Positions 29,719-40,380 of a DNA stretch of 64,000 nucleotides are shown piece by piece; positions within the stretch are counted from its first letter, which is position 1; every line of letters starts with the position of its first letter. The position numbers and the translations under genes were made by a program. The stretch is from positions 12,984,160 to 13,048,159 of the forward strand of contig JASKMD010000008.1 in NCBI GenBank assembly GCA_030144725.1, given 5' to 3'. The DNA comes from Haematococcus lacustris (taxonomy: Eukaryota; Chlorophyta; Chlorophyceae; Chlamydomonadales; Haematococcaceae). The notes beneath the pieces were generated by a model. The model searched no databases, was not told where the DNA came from, and saw nothing but the letters and a program-made list of their open reading frames with translations.

Positions 29719-30624
29719 TGCTACAGTACTGCAGGTATCTACAGTACTGTCGGGGTACCTCGCGAGTACACGAACAGTACTGTAGGTATCTACAGTACTG
29801 TAGACATCTACAGTACTGTAGACATCTACAGTACTGTAGGTACCTCGAGGTACCTCGAGAGACCATTTACAGTACTGTAGACATCTACAGTACTGTAGAC
29901 ATTTACAGTACTGTAGACATCTACAGTACTGTAGACATCTACAGTACTGTAGACATCTACAGTACTGTAGACATCTACAGTACCTCGAGGTACCTCGAGG
30001 TACCTCGAGAGACCACTTACAGTACTGTAGGTACCTACAGTACTGTAGACATCTACAGTACAGTAGACATCTACAGTACTGTAGACATCTACAGTACTGT
30101 AGACATCTACAGTACTGTAGACATCTACAGTACCTCGAGGTACCTCGAGGTACCTCGAGAGACCACTTACAGTACTGTAGATACCTACAGTACTGTAGAC
30201 ATCTACAGTACTGTAGACATCGACAGTACTGTAGACATCTACAGTACTGTAGACATCTACAGTACTGTAGACATCGACAGTACTGTAGACATCGACAGTA
30301 CTGTAGACATCGACAGTACTGTAGACATCTACAGTACTGTAGACATCTACAGTACTGTAGACATCGACAGTACTGTAGACATCTACAGTACTGTAGACAT
30401 CTACAGTACTGTAGACATCTACAGTACTGTAGACATCTACAGTACCTCGAGGTACCTCGAGGTACCTCGAGAGACCATTTACAGTACTGTAGGTACCTAC
30501 AGTACTGTAGATATCTACAGTACTGTAGACATCTACAGTACTGTAGACATCTACAGTACTGTAGACATCTACAGTACCTCGAGGTACCTCGAGGTACCTC
30601 GAGAGACCACTTACAGTACTGTAG
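29719..30624. repeat. palindrome array CTACAGTACTGTAG
   Basis: About 40 copies of the perfect 14-bp palindrome CTACAGTACTGTAG, mostly spaced by ACAT to an 18-bp period (ctacagtactgtagacat). Four blocks are punctuated by a second motif of repeated GGTACCTCGA ending in GAGAGACCA. The four blocks share this boundary, so there is a higher-order structure. Open frames exist on both strands only because the unit length is a multiple of three without stops. Confidence 0.95.
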
Positions 30625-31478
30625 CCTTTAAGCACTTAGAAAAATTCTGAACATCTCACTTGCATTCAGGCATCCGTCCAACACTTAGTCGCAGCATCGT
30701 GTAGCCGGTATGGCAGCGATGGCATCGCACGAGGTTACCCATACTCGCAGCCGCATCTAGCCCATACTCGCAGCCACATACTCGGCAATCAACCTCGCGG
30801 CCACACAGCTGGTCCAGCAGCGCAGAAGCATACCTGTGAGGCAGCTCGGTGCGAGGATCTCACCTCGCAGCCAGCCTCGCAGCCACATACTCGGCAGCCA
30901 CATCTAGCCCATACCTCGCGGCCACACAGCTGGTCCAGCAGCGCAGAAGCATACCTGTGAGGCAGCTCGGTGCGAGGATCTCACCTCGCAGCCAGCCTCG
31001 CAGCCATTTTCCTCGCAGCCAGCCTCGCAGCCAGTTTCGCAGCCAGCCTCGCAGCCAGCATCGCAGCCAGCATCGCAGCTAGCCTCGCGGCCAGTTTCCT
31101 CGCAACGATTCTCCGCAATGAATCACAAGCATTGATGCACCAACGCAAGGCAGGTGCAACGTGTTGTGAGCAGCGAAGAGGCCAGACGGACTATGGTAAG
31201 AGCTTAGGACCAAGGTAAGAGCTTAGAAGGAGCTAGCATTGCGCAACATAGCCCTTAGTATCCAGCCTAACCGCTACCACACCTGGTTGCTGCAGGTCTT
31301 ACAATCACGCCTAGTACCCCCCTGATTACCACCCCCTCCCAGTCCCCCTCACCACCACCACCACCACCACCACCACCACCACCACCACCACCACCACCAC
31401 CACCACCACCACCACCACCACCACCACCATTTCATCACCTCTCACAACGTTCCCACTGTTGCCTCCCTTGTGTTGCAG
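30625..31478. other. non-coding stretch with TCGCAGCCAGCC repeats
   Basis: A 121-bp tandem duplication (period seen between 30849 and 30970) and an 11-bp TCGCAGCCAGC array (30990-31090). At 31349-31428 there is an (ACC)n array. No gene is supported, although an acceptor-like TTGCTGCAG|GTCTTACA at 31289-31296 starts the splice-bordered modules described below. Confidence 0.7.
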
Positions 31479-31910
31479 CCCAGCCCAGCCCAGCCCAGCC
31501 CAGCCCAGCCCAGCCCAGCCCAGCCCAGCCCAGCCCAGCCCAGCCCAGCCCAGCCCAGCCCAGCCCAGCCCAGCCCAGCCCAGCCCAGCCCAGCCCAGCC
31601 CAGCCCAGCCCAGCCCAGCCCAGCCCAGCCCAGCCCAGCCCAGCCCAGCCCAGCCCAGCCCAGCCCAGCCCAGCCCAGCCCAGCCCAGCCCAGCCCAGCC
31701 CAGCCCAGCCCAGCCCAGCCCAGCCCAGCCCAGCCCAGCCCAGCCCAGCCCAGCCCAGCCCAGCCCAGCCCAGCCCAGCCCAGCCCAGCCCAGCCCAGCC
31801 CAGCCCAGCCCAGCCCAGCCCAGCCCAGCCCAGCCCAGCCCAGCCCAGCCCAGCCCAGCCCAGCCCAGCCCAGCCCAACCCTACTCTCCCACACTGCACT
31901 TCCTACTGAG
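31479..31910 (+). repeat. (CAGCC)n array bordered by splice-like sites
   Basis: 80 copies of CAGCC (31476-31876). An acceptor-like TTGTGTTGCAG precedes it and a donor-like CTACTGAG|GTGAGG follows at 31910. The segment between is 432 nt, a multiple of three, and is open in all plus frames, encoding repeats of S-P-A-Q-P. If exonic it would be a hydroxyproline-rich glycoprotein-like segment. Confidence 0.8.
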
Positions 31911-32860
31911 GTGAGGACAAAGGAAGGTGGGTTGTAATGGAGGGCTGCTACACCTGCCCCTCCATCTGCCAGCTCTACATCTCCCTACTCTATTGGTGAG
32001 TGCATCCAGTACCCATGTCCAATGTTTGCTTCCGTTGACAAATCGTCACACCGTTGCCGCAGGTCTTGTGCGCCTACACCTAAGACTATCAATGCCCTCC
32101 CCACTTCTCTCGCCCTCCCTATGGACCTCCCCTTCCCTTCCCTCCTCTTCCTCCCCTTCCTCCACCTCTACCCACCCCCCACTTCCCCCCTCCCCGTCAC
32201 GTCTCCCCTGACAGCAGCCAGGAGAAAGCCCACCCCACCCACCCTCTTCCCACCACCACCACCACCCCCTCCCTTCCCCCTCTCCCTCCCTCTCTCCTCA
32301 CATACTTGTCAAGCCTCCTCTTCCCCTCTCCCACCCTTCGATTGACGTGGCATCGCAACCCCCACCTCACCCCACCTTCCCTTCCCTACACCCTACACTC
32401 CCCACCGCAGTCCCACCCACTGGCGCATGGGATATGTTGCCTGGTGTGAGCAGGTAGGAGGCCAGGAGGACCACAAAGGTAAGGCCACGGTGATAGCTAA
32501 CACAGTGCCCAGCCTGGTCACCCTACCGCACGTGCACGCCCCTTGGTTGCAGGTCTAGTGGGCACCTCCCTTCCACTTCCCTTTCCCCTACACAACCACC
32601 CCCTCCCAATTCATCCTCCCCCGCCCCCGCCCCCGCCCCCGCCCCCGCCCCCGCCCCCGCCCCCGCCCCCGCCCCCGCCCCCGCCCCCGCCCCACCTCCC
32701 GCCTCCCTGCCTCCCGACTCCCCGTCTCCCGCCTCCCTGCCTCCCACCTCCCGCCTTCCACATCTACCCCCCCTCCCCGCCTTCACTCTTCCACTCCCCC
32801 CCCCTTACTAGCAGCAGTCATCAAGCAGCCAAAAGGTAGGTAGGTGCTACAGTGCCCCTA
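31911..32860 (+). other. pyrimidine-rich modules with repeated acceptor/donor-like signals
   Basis: Acceptor-like CCGCAG|GTCTTGTG (near 32062) and TTGGTTGCAG|GTCTAGTGGG (near 32553), and donor-like AAAG|GTAAGG (near 32480) and AAAAG|GTAGGTAG (near 32835), border Pro-coding C-rich stretches. A (CCCCCG)n array lies at 32621-32691. Similar modules occur on the minus strand near 38.2-39.0 and 44.5-45.3 kb. Whether these are exons of a Pro-rich gene or a repeat family is unresolved. Confidence 0.45.
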
Positions 32861-32865
32861 CTATA

Positions 32866-33430
32866 TCTGCTGCTGCTGCCACTGCCACTGTTGCTGCTGC
32901 GCCCCTGCTGCTGCTGCCCCCCTACTGCTGCTGCTGCTGCCCCCTACTGCTGCTGCTGTTGCTGCCCCCCTGCTGCTGCTGCTGCTGCCCCCCTGCTGCT
33001 GCTGCTGCTGCCCCCCTACTGCTGCTGCTGCTGCCCCCCTGCTGCTGCTGCTGCTGCCCCCCTGCTGCTGCTGCTGCTGCCCCCTACTGCTGCTGCTGCT
33101 GCCCCCCCCCCCTGCTGCTGCTGCCCCCCTGCTGCTGCTGCTGCTGCCCCCCTGCTGCTGCTTCTGCTGCCCCCTACTACTGCTGCTGCTGCCCCCCTGC
33201 TGCTGCTGCTGCTGCCCCCCTGCTGCTGCTGCTGCTGCCCCCTACTGCTGCTGCTGCTGCCCCCCCCCCCTGCTGCTGCTGCCCCCCTACTGCTGCTGCT
33301 GCTGCCCCCCTGCTGCTGCTGCTGCCCCCCTGCTGCTGCTGCTGCCCCCCTGCTGCTGCTGCTGCCCCCCTGCTGCTGCTGCTGCTGCTGCCCCCCCCCC
33401 CTGCTGCTGCTGCCACCCATGCTGCTGCTG
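32866..33430. repeat. imperfect (CTG)3-6-C6 minisatellite
   Basis: About 28 units of three to six CTG triplets separated by C runs (mostly six, sometimes ten). Open frames coding for Cys, Leu or Ala runs are artefacts of composition. Confidence 0.9.
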
Positions 33431-33431
33431 C

Positions 33432-33832
33432 CTACAGTACTGTAGCTAGTCTACAGTACTGTAGGTGTCTACAGTACTGTAGCTAGTCTACAGTACTGTA
33501 GGGGTCTACAATACTGTAGGTGTCTACAGTACTGTAGCTAGTCTACAGTACTGTAGGGGTCTACAGTACTGTAGCTAGTCTACAGTACTGTAGGGGTCTA
33601 CAGTACTGTAGACTAGCTACAGTACTATAGCTAGTCTACAGTACTGTAGGGGTCTACAGTACTGTAGCTAGTCTACAGTACTGTAGGGGTCTACAGTACT
33701 GTAGGTGTCTACAGTACTGTAGCTAGTCTACAGTACTGTAGGTGTCTACAGTACTGTAGGTGTCTACAGTACTGTAGCTAGTCTACAGTACTGTAAGTGT
33801 CTACAGTACTGTAGGGGTCTACAGTACTGTAG
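33432..33832. repeat. second CTACAGTACTGTAG palindrome array
   Basis: About 20 copies of the same 14-bp palindrome as at 29.7 kb, here separated by CTAGT, GGGT or GTGT spacers. Confidence 0.95.
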
Positions 33833-35087
33833 GTGCCTTCCCCCCATGCATCCTTAACCCCCATGCCCCCTTCACCCCCATGCAGGAACAACTCAATGTA
33901 GCCCAAGCTCGTTTGCTATCCCGACAGTGCTATGCAAATGCGCTGACAACAAAGCGTGCCTATGTTGCCGAGCCCAGCCCAGCCCTGCCCAGCCCTACTC
34001 AGCCTCTAGGATTCGTTACCGACCCTGAGCCTAGCCCTTGTGTTAGGATAACAAGTGGTGATGTAATGATGTAGGATAAGAGTCATGATGTAATGATGTG
34101 AGGTTAGATGTAATGATGGATGGTTGAGGGCCAACCGCAAACAACTTTTGGGGCAATCTCTGCCGCACTCGATATTACACGGGAGGGTGCGGTGCACGAG
34201 GTTGTTGTGATTGCGGGGCATCATCAACATCCACAGCTTTGCGGGAGCTTGCAAGCCGAGCTACCCAGTACAACCGACAGAACGGACCTAGCTTGCGATA
34301 GAGACGGGCCCCGGCCTTAGACCTTACACGTATGTATGTAGCTCCCTATGGCGACCTTATTGCGTGGACACAACTTTCGGCACAAATATCCATATCGAGC
34401 TTGCGGGCCTACGCTTCGACGCCTCTCACTATTTATAGCACGCAGAAGCTGACGGTGCAATCGCGGTAGCAAACGGTGGTTTGAATGTGGAGAACAGCAT
34501 GGTACCCTATTTACAAGAGACCTTGTCAAATCTGACCTACAGTACTGTAGACACATACAGTACTGTAGGTATCTACAGTACTGTAGACATCTACAGTACT
34601 GTAGGTACCTACACTCCAACTGCTCACATACTCAGAATTAACAACAAGCGTCAAGTGGCGTTGGAGTCGCAAGGGCAATCCGAGGCGAACCGCATCAAAA
34701 AACTACCCCCCTAGGATGACGAATATCCGCACTAATTTGCCTGTGTTAACCTGTACAGGGTCCTGGGACACGGGCCATAGCTCATCACTGGCTGAGACTT
34801 TTTGCATGCCACCTACTAGGTTGGGCAGCTGTAACCACCCTCTACAACCTCTCATACTCATATTTCATGAAAAGTGACTTTGGTCACACGGTGCCATCTC
34901 CCTTAGCCAAAATCAGGGTCACAGCCCCACACCTGGCCCAGCAACTCGACACCGAGTGAGAATCACACTTTGGCCCAAGAGAGTCTTGTCATCCCCTGGG
35001 TCACAGCAACCCACATACCAAGTTTCAGACCTCAACTCTCAAGTTTTTCAAGCCAGCCAGGCCTTAATTTGCACGAGTGCCTTGCAG
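33833..35087. other. non-coding stretch with a third small palindrome cluster
   Basis: No gene is supported. 34537-34604 contains four CTACAGTACTGTAG palindromes. 34040-34115 has repeats of tgatgtaatgatg. An acceptor-like CATGCAG near 33883 precedes a short open frame. Confidence 0.6.
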
Positions 35088-35411
35088 CACTCCTACAAAT
35101 TAATTCCTGCGTCCGTCCCTGCGTGTTGACCGACCTTGTCCGATCGGGCTGAAATTTTGATAGATGGTAGTTTGCAGAATATAAAACATATTTTTTAGAA
35201 ACAATATTTAGAAAAAATCAAAGGCGGCTGCGCTGTGGCCCTGTGGCTAGAGTGCAGGGATGAGTGCAGGGATAGGTTGCGGGCCACAGCGCAGCCGCCT
35301 TTGATTTTTTCAAAAAAAAAATCTGAAAACTGCCATCTATCAAATTTTCAGCCCGATCGGACAAGGTCGGTAGAACGCAGGGACGGACGCAGGGATTAAT
35401 TTGTAGGAGTG
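35088..35411. mobile_element. foldback MITE with ~140-bp inverted arms
   Basis: The left arm 35088-35241 starts CACTCCTACAAATTAAT and the right arm 35281-35411 ends with its complement. The arms share sub-blocks such as CCGATCGGGCTGAAA and AATCAAAGGCGGCTGCGC with their complements. The loop is about 39 bp. The left arm has a small AT-rich insertion. There is no coding capacity, and no clear target-site duplication could be assigned. Confidence 0.85.
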
Positions 35412-35415
35412 AGGA

Positions 35416-35990
35416 ATGATTAACCCATCCGACCCTGCCCCTTGCAGCCCCTCCCCAGCCCAGCATCGCCTTCTTACCTCCTCTCACCCACTCCCAACCC
35501 CAGCCCGGCCCTCCAACCCCCCCTCCCCACCCCCCTCACCCCCTCCCAGCCCCGTCACTGCCCTCCCACCCCCGCTACCCCCTCCCAACCCCAACCCCCC
35601 TCCCACCCCCCTCCCACCCCCTCCCAGCCCCCCCCCTGCCCTCCCACCCCTGCTACCCCCTCCCAATCCCAGCCCCCCCCTCCACCCGGGGATGAGCGGG
35701 AGGCAGGTGCTGGTGTTGATGCTGGTGCTGATGCCCCTGGGCTGCCCCCCCCTCCTGCTGCCCTCCCCTCCGGCAGCAGCTGCCCACCCCATCTGCTGTC
35801 CCCCCCTGGCAGCAGCTGCCCACCCCTCCTGCTCACCCCCCCTGGCAGCAGCTGGCAGCTGGTGCAAGTGCATCCCCTGAGCCGCTCACATCTCTAGCCG
35901 AGCAGCAAGGGGCCACATCGGAGCTGGACACGAGCTCCACACGGAAGCGGAGGGCGGGCGTGAGAGATGGGACCCAATCTGGCGAGCAAG
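35416..35990 (+). CDS. possible Pro-rich exon(s), unidentified
   Basis: All plus frames are open over a C-rich stretch coding for PSPPPSP-like sequence. At the end one frame gives a non-repetitive, coding-like tail (LAEQQGATSELDTSSTRKRR) up to a donor-like GAGCAAG|GTAACA at about 35990. Family unknown. It could belong to a Pro-rich host gene or to the transposon-like region downstream. Confidence 0.3.
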
Positions 35991-36369
35991 GTAACACAGC
36001 AATGGCCTACACACCTTGTGGGCTTTTGTAGAGTGGCCAAGTCATCAGTACTGCTCACGAAGAGGTCAAGCATCGCAGCAACCTTGTATGTTTCCGAGCA
36101 TGGGTGAAGGGGCGTTGTTACATCGGTTTGGCGTGCCATGTGTAAGGAGCGTCCCGGGCTGTATCATATTATATGATATAGACTATGTATCATGATAATA
36201 TCATTATATTTCATTATAAGCCCTGTTTCTGCAGCGCAAGACGCCTGTGGGGACCCCATGTCCCTCGCGCACTGGTCGTAACCGTGCGCGCTGAGGTTCG
36301 GGTGGCAGTTAGGCGGCAGTTGGCGGGCAGTACTGGGTTCTGGCGGGCAGTGTATCGTGCACCGGCGTC

Positions 36370-36792
36370 ATGGCTGACGCCGATGAGCCAGAGCAGATGT
36401 TTAACCGTGTAATGCTGCCATCAAGCGAGGTGCTCCGAAGATGTCAAAAGAGCAAGCACGCTGGCGGTTGGTTGTTCCAGTGCAACAGTAAAGGCCATGT
36501 AGTTGCTGTGTGCAAGCGCTGCCCGAAAATTCTCAGCGTGGGCAACATGAGCCAAACGGTGGGCCAACACAAGTGCAAAGGTGGCACCGTTGGCGTCGTC
36601 AAGCGCACTATGGAACCGACATTTGGTCCCATCCCACCCGTTGTGCAACGCGCCATACGCCGTCGTCCGGGCTTAGCCCTCGTATCTGGGCAGGTCCCGT
36701 TTGCTTTCGTGAACAATGTCCACCTCCAACTTTGGGTCGTGGATGTGCAAGTCCAATGTCAACGCCAATGTCTTCGAGAAGTTGACGAGTGA
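36370..36792 (+). CDS. possible N-terminal zinc-finger exon of an hAT-like transposase
   Basis: ATG at 36370. The product contains GWLFQCNSKGHVVAVCKRC followed by GQHKC, a C-x(n)-C-x2-C...H-x-C spacing reminiscent of BED-type fingers in hAT elements. After about 36710 the coding-like signal continues better in the +2 frame (NVFEKLTSELVTW, to a TAG near 36888), so a frameshift or small intron is likely. A clear hAT C-terminal region lies downstream at 40381-41157 in the same orientation. The 3.5 kb between them is mostly repeats. Linking the two parts is an inference. Confidence 0.4.
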   Translation: MADADEPEQMFNRVMLPSSEVLRRCQKSKHAGGWLFQCNSKGHVVAVCKRCPKILSVGNMSQTVGQHKCKGGTVGVVKRTMEPTFGPIPPVVQRAIRRRPGLALVSGQVPFAFVNNVHLQLWVVDVQVQCQRQCLREVDE

Positions 36793-36983
36793 GTTGGTTA
36801 CATGGCAGCAAAGCATCAATTGTGATGGGCAAGGGTATACCCACGATAAACAAGGACCGGTCGCGATTGGACCGACCATAGCTCATTAGAAACTAGAGTA
36901 GAAGGCCGTTCGAACGGTATAAGTCTTACGTGATTCCGTGCATCCGTTGCGACGTAGTTGGACCGCGAATTTCTTTGATTTTG

Positions 36984-37360
36984 AATCTGTGCAGATGTCG
37001 GTTATTCTTAATCTGCACAGCTGCTGACAGTCGACATCTGCACAGGTTCAAGCGATGTCGACATCTGTGCAGCTGCGGGAAGTCAACATCTGCACAGATG
37101 TCGTATACCTTGACCAACATCTGTGCAGCTGCTTACGACAACATCTGCACAGATGTCGACTATTACATTTGTTGCTTGGCTGTGCAGATGTTGAAACCAA
37201 CATCTGTGCAGGTGTTGACGACGACATCTGCACAGATGTCGACTATTACAATCAATGCTTGGCTGTGCAGATGTCGTCTGTAGCATCTGCACAGATGTCG
37301 ACTATTACATTCGCGGCTTGGCTGTGCAGATGTCGTGGCTTCATCTGCACAGATGTCGAC
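36984..37360. repeat. ATCTGCACAGAT hairpin cluster 1
   Basis: About 16 copies of GACATCTGCACAGATGTCG or its complement with GTGC at the centre. Each can fold into a hairpin of 8-9 bp. Copies are separated by short irregular spacers. Confidence 0.9.
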
Positions 37361-37377
37361 TATTTCATCGACTATTA

Positions 37378-37727
37378 CATCCGCAAAGCACATGCATTGA
37401 CACCCAAACATCCAGCAAGACCTCGCTACACCCCCGCAAAACACATGTATTGACACCCAAACACCCCGCAAGACCTCACTTCACCCCCGCAAAACACATG
37501 TGTTGACGACCAAACACCCCGCAACATCCTCGCAATACACATGTTTGGACACCCAAACATCCCGCAACACCTCGCTACGGGACTTGCAAGCACATGTCTC
37601 GATGCACCATCACTCCACAACACCTCAATATGGCAATGCTAAGCACATGCATTGATGCACCCAATGACCGCAACACCTCCCTACGATGTGACAAGGTATC
37701 AACGACATGACAACAAGAAGGTGACAC
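37378..37727. repeat. dispersed ~45-bp repeat (CACATGNNTTGACACCCAAACA)
   Basis: Five to six diverged copies of a unit containing GCAAAACACATGTATTGAC and CCCGCAA(G/C)ACCTCGCTAC. Related copies occur near 16480-16550, 29160-29240 and 44270-44400. Confidence 0.7.
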
Positions 37728-37876
37728 CACACCATCACCATCACCATCACCATCACCATCACCATCACCATCACCATCACCATCACCATCACCATCACCA
37801 TCACCATCACCATCACCATCACCATCACCATCACCATCACCATCACCATCACCATCACCATCACCATCACCATCAC
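37728..37876. repeat. (CACCAT)n hexanucleotide array
   Basis: About 24 copies of CACCAT, essentially pure. Confidence 0.95.
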
Positions 37877-38793
37877 CCCACACCACACCACACCACACCA
37901 AGGACAACACAACAACATCACAACAAGGCGGCAAGATGACGAGGATGGACGCTACAACAAGGTTGATGCTACACCTCTCCTTAGTGATGTATAACACGGG
38001 GTGCAACTTCATAGCCTCCACTAACGTGCTCCCGCTATCCTTCACACACCACACTACCATTGACTCCCACCACCACACCTATGCCGTGTCGCGCAACAAG
38101 CACGGGCTGACAACCATGCAAGTGCTCCACCATCCAGCTATCGTCTCCTTTGGAGAGGGATGGGTAGGGTCATTGTGGTGAGTGTGCATGGCATGGCATG
38201 GGTGGGCTGGGTGGGCTGCTACTACGGGATCCCACTCCAAGCTGCCCGCTCCATGTTGCCCGCTCCAGGTTGGTACGCCAAGGGTAGGGTGGGGAGAGGG
38301 CTACTACGCCAAGGGTATGGTAGGGAGAGGGCTACTACGCCGAGGGTAGGGTAGGGAGAAGGCTGCTACGCCAAGGGTAGGGTAGAGAGAGGGCTGCTAC
38401 GCCAAGGGTAGGGTAGGGAGAGGGTTGCAGCGTGTGTCGTGGGGCGGGGGGTGGGAAAGGCGGGAGGTAGGTGGGGAGGCAGACTTGGAGGTGGTGGGAC
38501 AGGGTGGGGAAGGGGGAAGGGGGAAGGGGGGAGGGTAAAGGAGGAAGGGGGGAAGAGGGAAGGGCTGACCGTGGGACCTGCAATAAACAATGGGCATCTT
38601 TGCGGTTAGGCTGGGCATCGGACCACCCATGTGCAAGGGTTGGCCACTCACTCTTTGCTAGCGCCACTTCTATACCTACCTGGCAGCGCCTCCATGGCTG
38701 CAGCTCCAGGCTGCTCTTGCGCTCCATGCACCTGCTTCTTGTGGTAGGGTGATGAAGGAGGTGGTGGTGGGGGAGGGAGGGGAGGGGAGGGGA
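37877..38793 (-). other. non-coding stretch with minus-strand splice-bordered modules
   Basis: On the minus strand a donor-like GTGAGTGGCC (near 38654) and an acceptor-like TTGTTTATTGCAG (near 38578) enclose about 76 bp, the size of a short intron. The flanks are Pro-coding pyrimidine-rich sequence. 38265-38430 has repeats of CTACGCCAAGGGTAGGGTA. No gene is identified. Confidence 0.45.
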
Positions 38794-38926
38794 GGGCTGG
38801 GCTGGGCTGGGCTGGGCTGGGCTGGGCTGGGCTGGGCTGGGCTGGGCTGGGCTGGGCTGGGCTGGGCTGGGCTGGGCTGGGCTGGGCTGGGCTGGGCTGG
38901 GCTGGGCTGGGTTGGGCTGGGCTGGG
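38794..38926. repeat. (GGGCT)n pentanucleotide array
   Basis: About 27 copies of GGGCT with one variant. It is the reverse complement of the CAGCC array at 31.5 kb and has the same kind of splice-like neighbours on the minus strand. Confidence 0.95.
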
Positions 38927-39551
38927 TGTAGGGAAGGGGAGGTTGGGACCATTGAACCTGCAACAATTCAGTGGTTGGCAAATAGTCTGGCAAGGTACTT
39001 GGAGCCACATGACTGCAAGATAAAATACTCACCATTCGCTAGGGTGGGGTTTGTGTGGGTGCACCCAACTTTTTTTCAAGTGCACCCAGCTTCGTCTCAT
39101 GCATGGCTCCTGACCGCCTCCGGGCCCCTCCACTCCTCTTCCGCTCCGTCTCACAGGCTTCGGGCTACGGGTCCTAGTTGCACCTCATGCATTTGCCGCA
39201 TCTTTGCATCGCTGTGTCGCTGCATCGCTGCGCCTCCTTCCGTTTTCTGTCGCTATATCTTGATCCTATCGCTTAACCTGATGGCATCTGGTCGCCTAAG
39301 CGGCTGGCTGGCTCGTGGCTAGCCTTTTGGCGACGATTTTTGTTGGCTGCTCCTGGCTGCTCATTGCTGCTATATGGGGCAATCCAAGCTCCTTCGCGGT
39401 TCCTTGGCTTCCTTCACGCCACCTTTGCGAAAACTTCATGCAGATATCACACAGATTGTTGAATAATGGAAGAGTCTTGATTCCTTCGCGGTGACTTTGC
39501 TTCCTTCGCGGTGCCTTTGCGTAGCCTTCATGTGCACAGCTGCACTACTTG

Positions 39552-40153
39552 GCATCTGTGCAGTTGTCGAGGTATTTATCTGTGCAGATGGCGCCTTTAT
39601 TAGCATCTGCACAGATGTCGTCCTTAAATTATAACCGGCATCTGCACAGATGTCGCCCTTTTGTGCATCTGCACAGATTTTATTACCGACATCTGCACAG
39701 ATGTCGCCTTTATCAGCATCTGCACAGATTTAATAACCGGCATCTGCACAGATGTCGCCTTTATTAGCATCTGCACAGATGTCGTCCTTAAAATATAACC
39801 GGCATCTGCACAGATGTCGCCCTTTTGTGCATCTGCACAGATGTTATTACCGACATCTGCACAGATGTCGCCTTTATCAGCATCTGCACAGATTTAATAA
39901 CCGGCATCTGCACAGATGTCGCCTTTATTAGCATCTGCACAGATGTCGTCCTTAAAATATAACCGGCATCTGCACAGATGTCGCCCTTTTGTGCATCTGC
40001 ACAGATGTTATTACCGACATCTGCACAGATGTCGCCTTTATCAGCATCTGCACAGATTTAATAACCGGCATCTGCACAGATGTCGCTTTTCCTAAAGGCA
40101 TCGGCATGCATCTGCACAGATTCCGGGCTCATTTAACCAACATCTGTGCAGAT
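39552..40153. repeat. ATCTGCACAGAT hairpin cluster 2 with 164-bp higher-order repeat
   Basis: About 22 hairpin units of the same family as at 37 kb. A block beginning TTAGCATCTGCACAGATG recurs at about 39600, 39764 and 39928, giving a 164-bp higher-order period. This cluster and the one at 37 kb surround the low-complexity middle of the region between the two hAT-like parts. Confidence 0.9.
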
Positions 40154-40380
40154 TCCCAAAAAGGGGGGGGTACCTCGCGCGCGGATCGATGTATCTTCGC
40201 AACCGCTGCGAGTTAGGACTTCATTCAAGAGCGAGGTCCCCCTCAAACTCAACGCTCTATCGTTCTAACGGAGCAGAAAGTCCATCCGATGCAAAAAAGG
40301 CCCCCGCGTCGGCCTTATTTATCGTGAGTGTAGGACTGTCAACCATGTGGTAAGTGCCAACCATGTGGTGTGCATTGCAG

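Noticed and set aside
29719..30624. CRISPR-like array
   Set aside because: Spacers are not unique and the setting is eukaryotic. The units are pure palindromes with 4-bp spacers and no cas genes.
32844..33486. Cys/Leu/Ala-run ORFs
   Set aside because: Products of the CTG/C minisatellite, open in several frames.
37652..37939. Poly-His ORF
   Set aside because: It is the CACCAT microsatellite and has no other coding signal.
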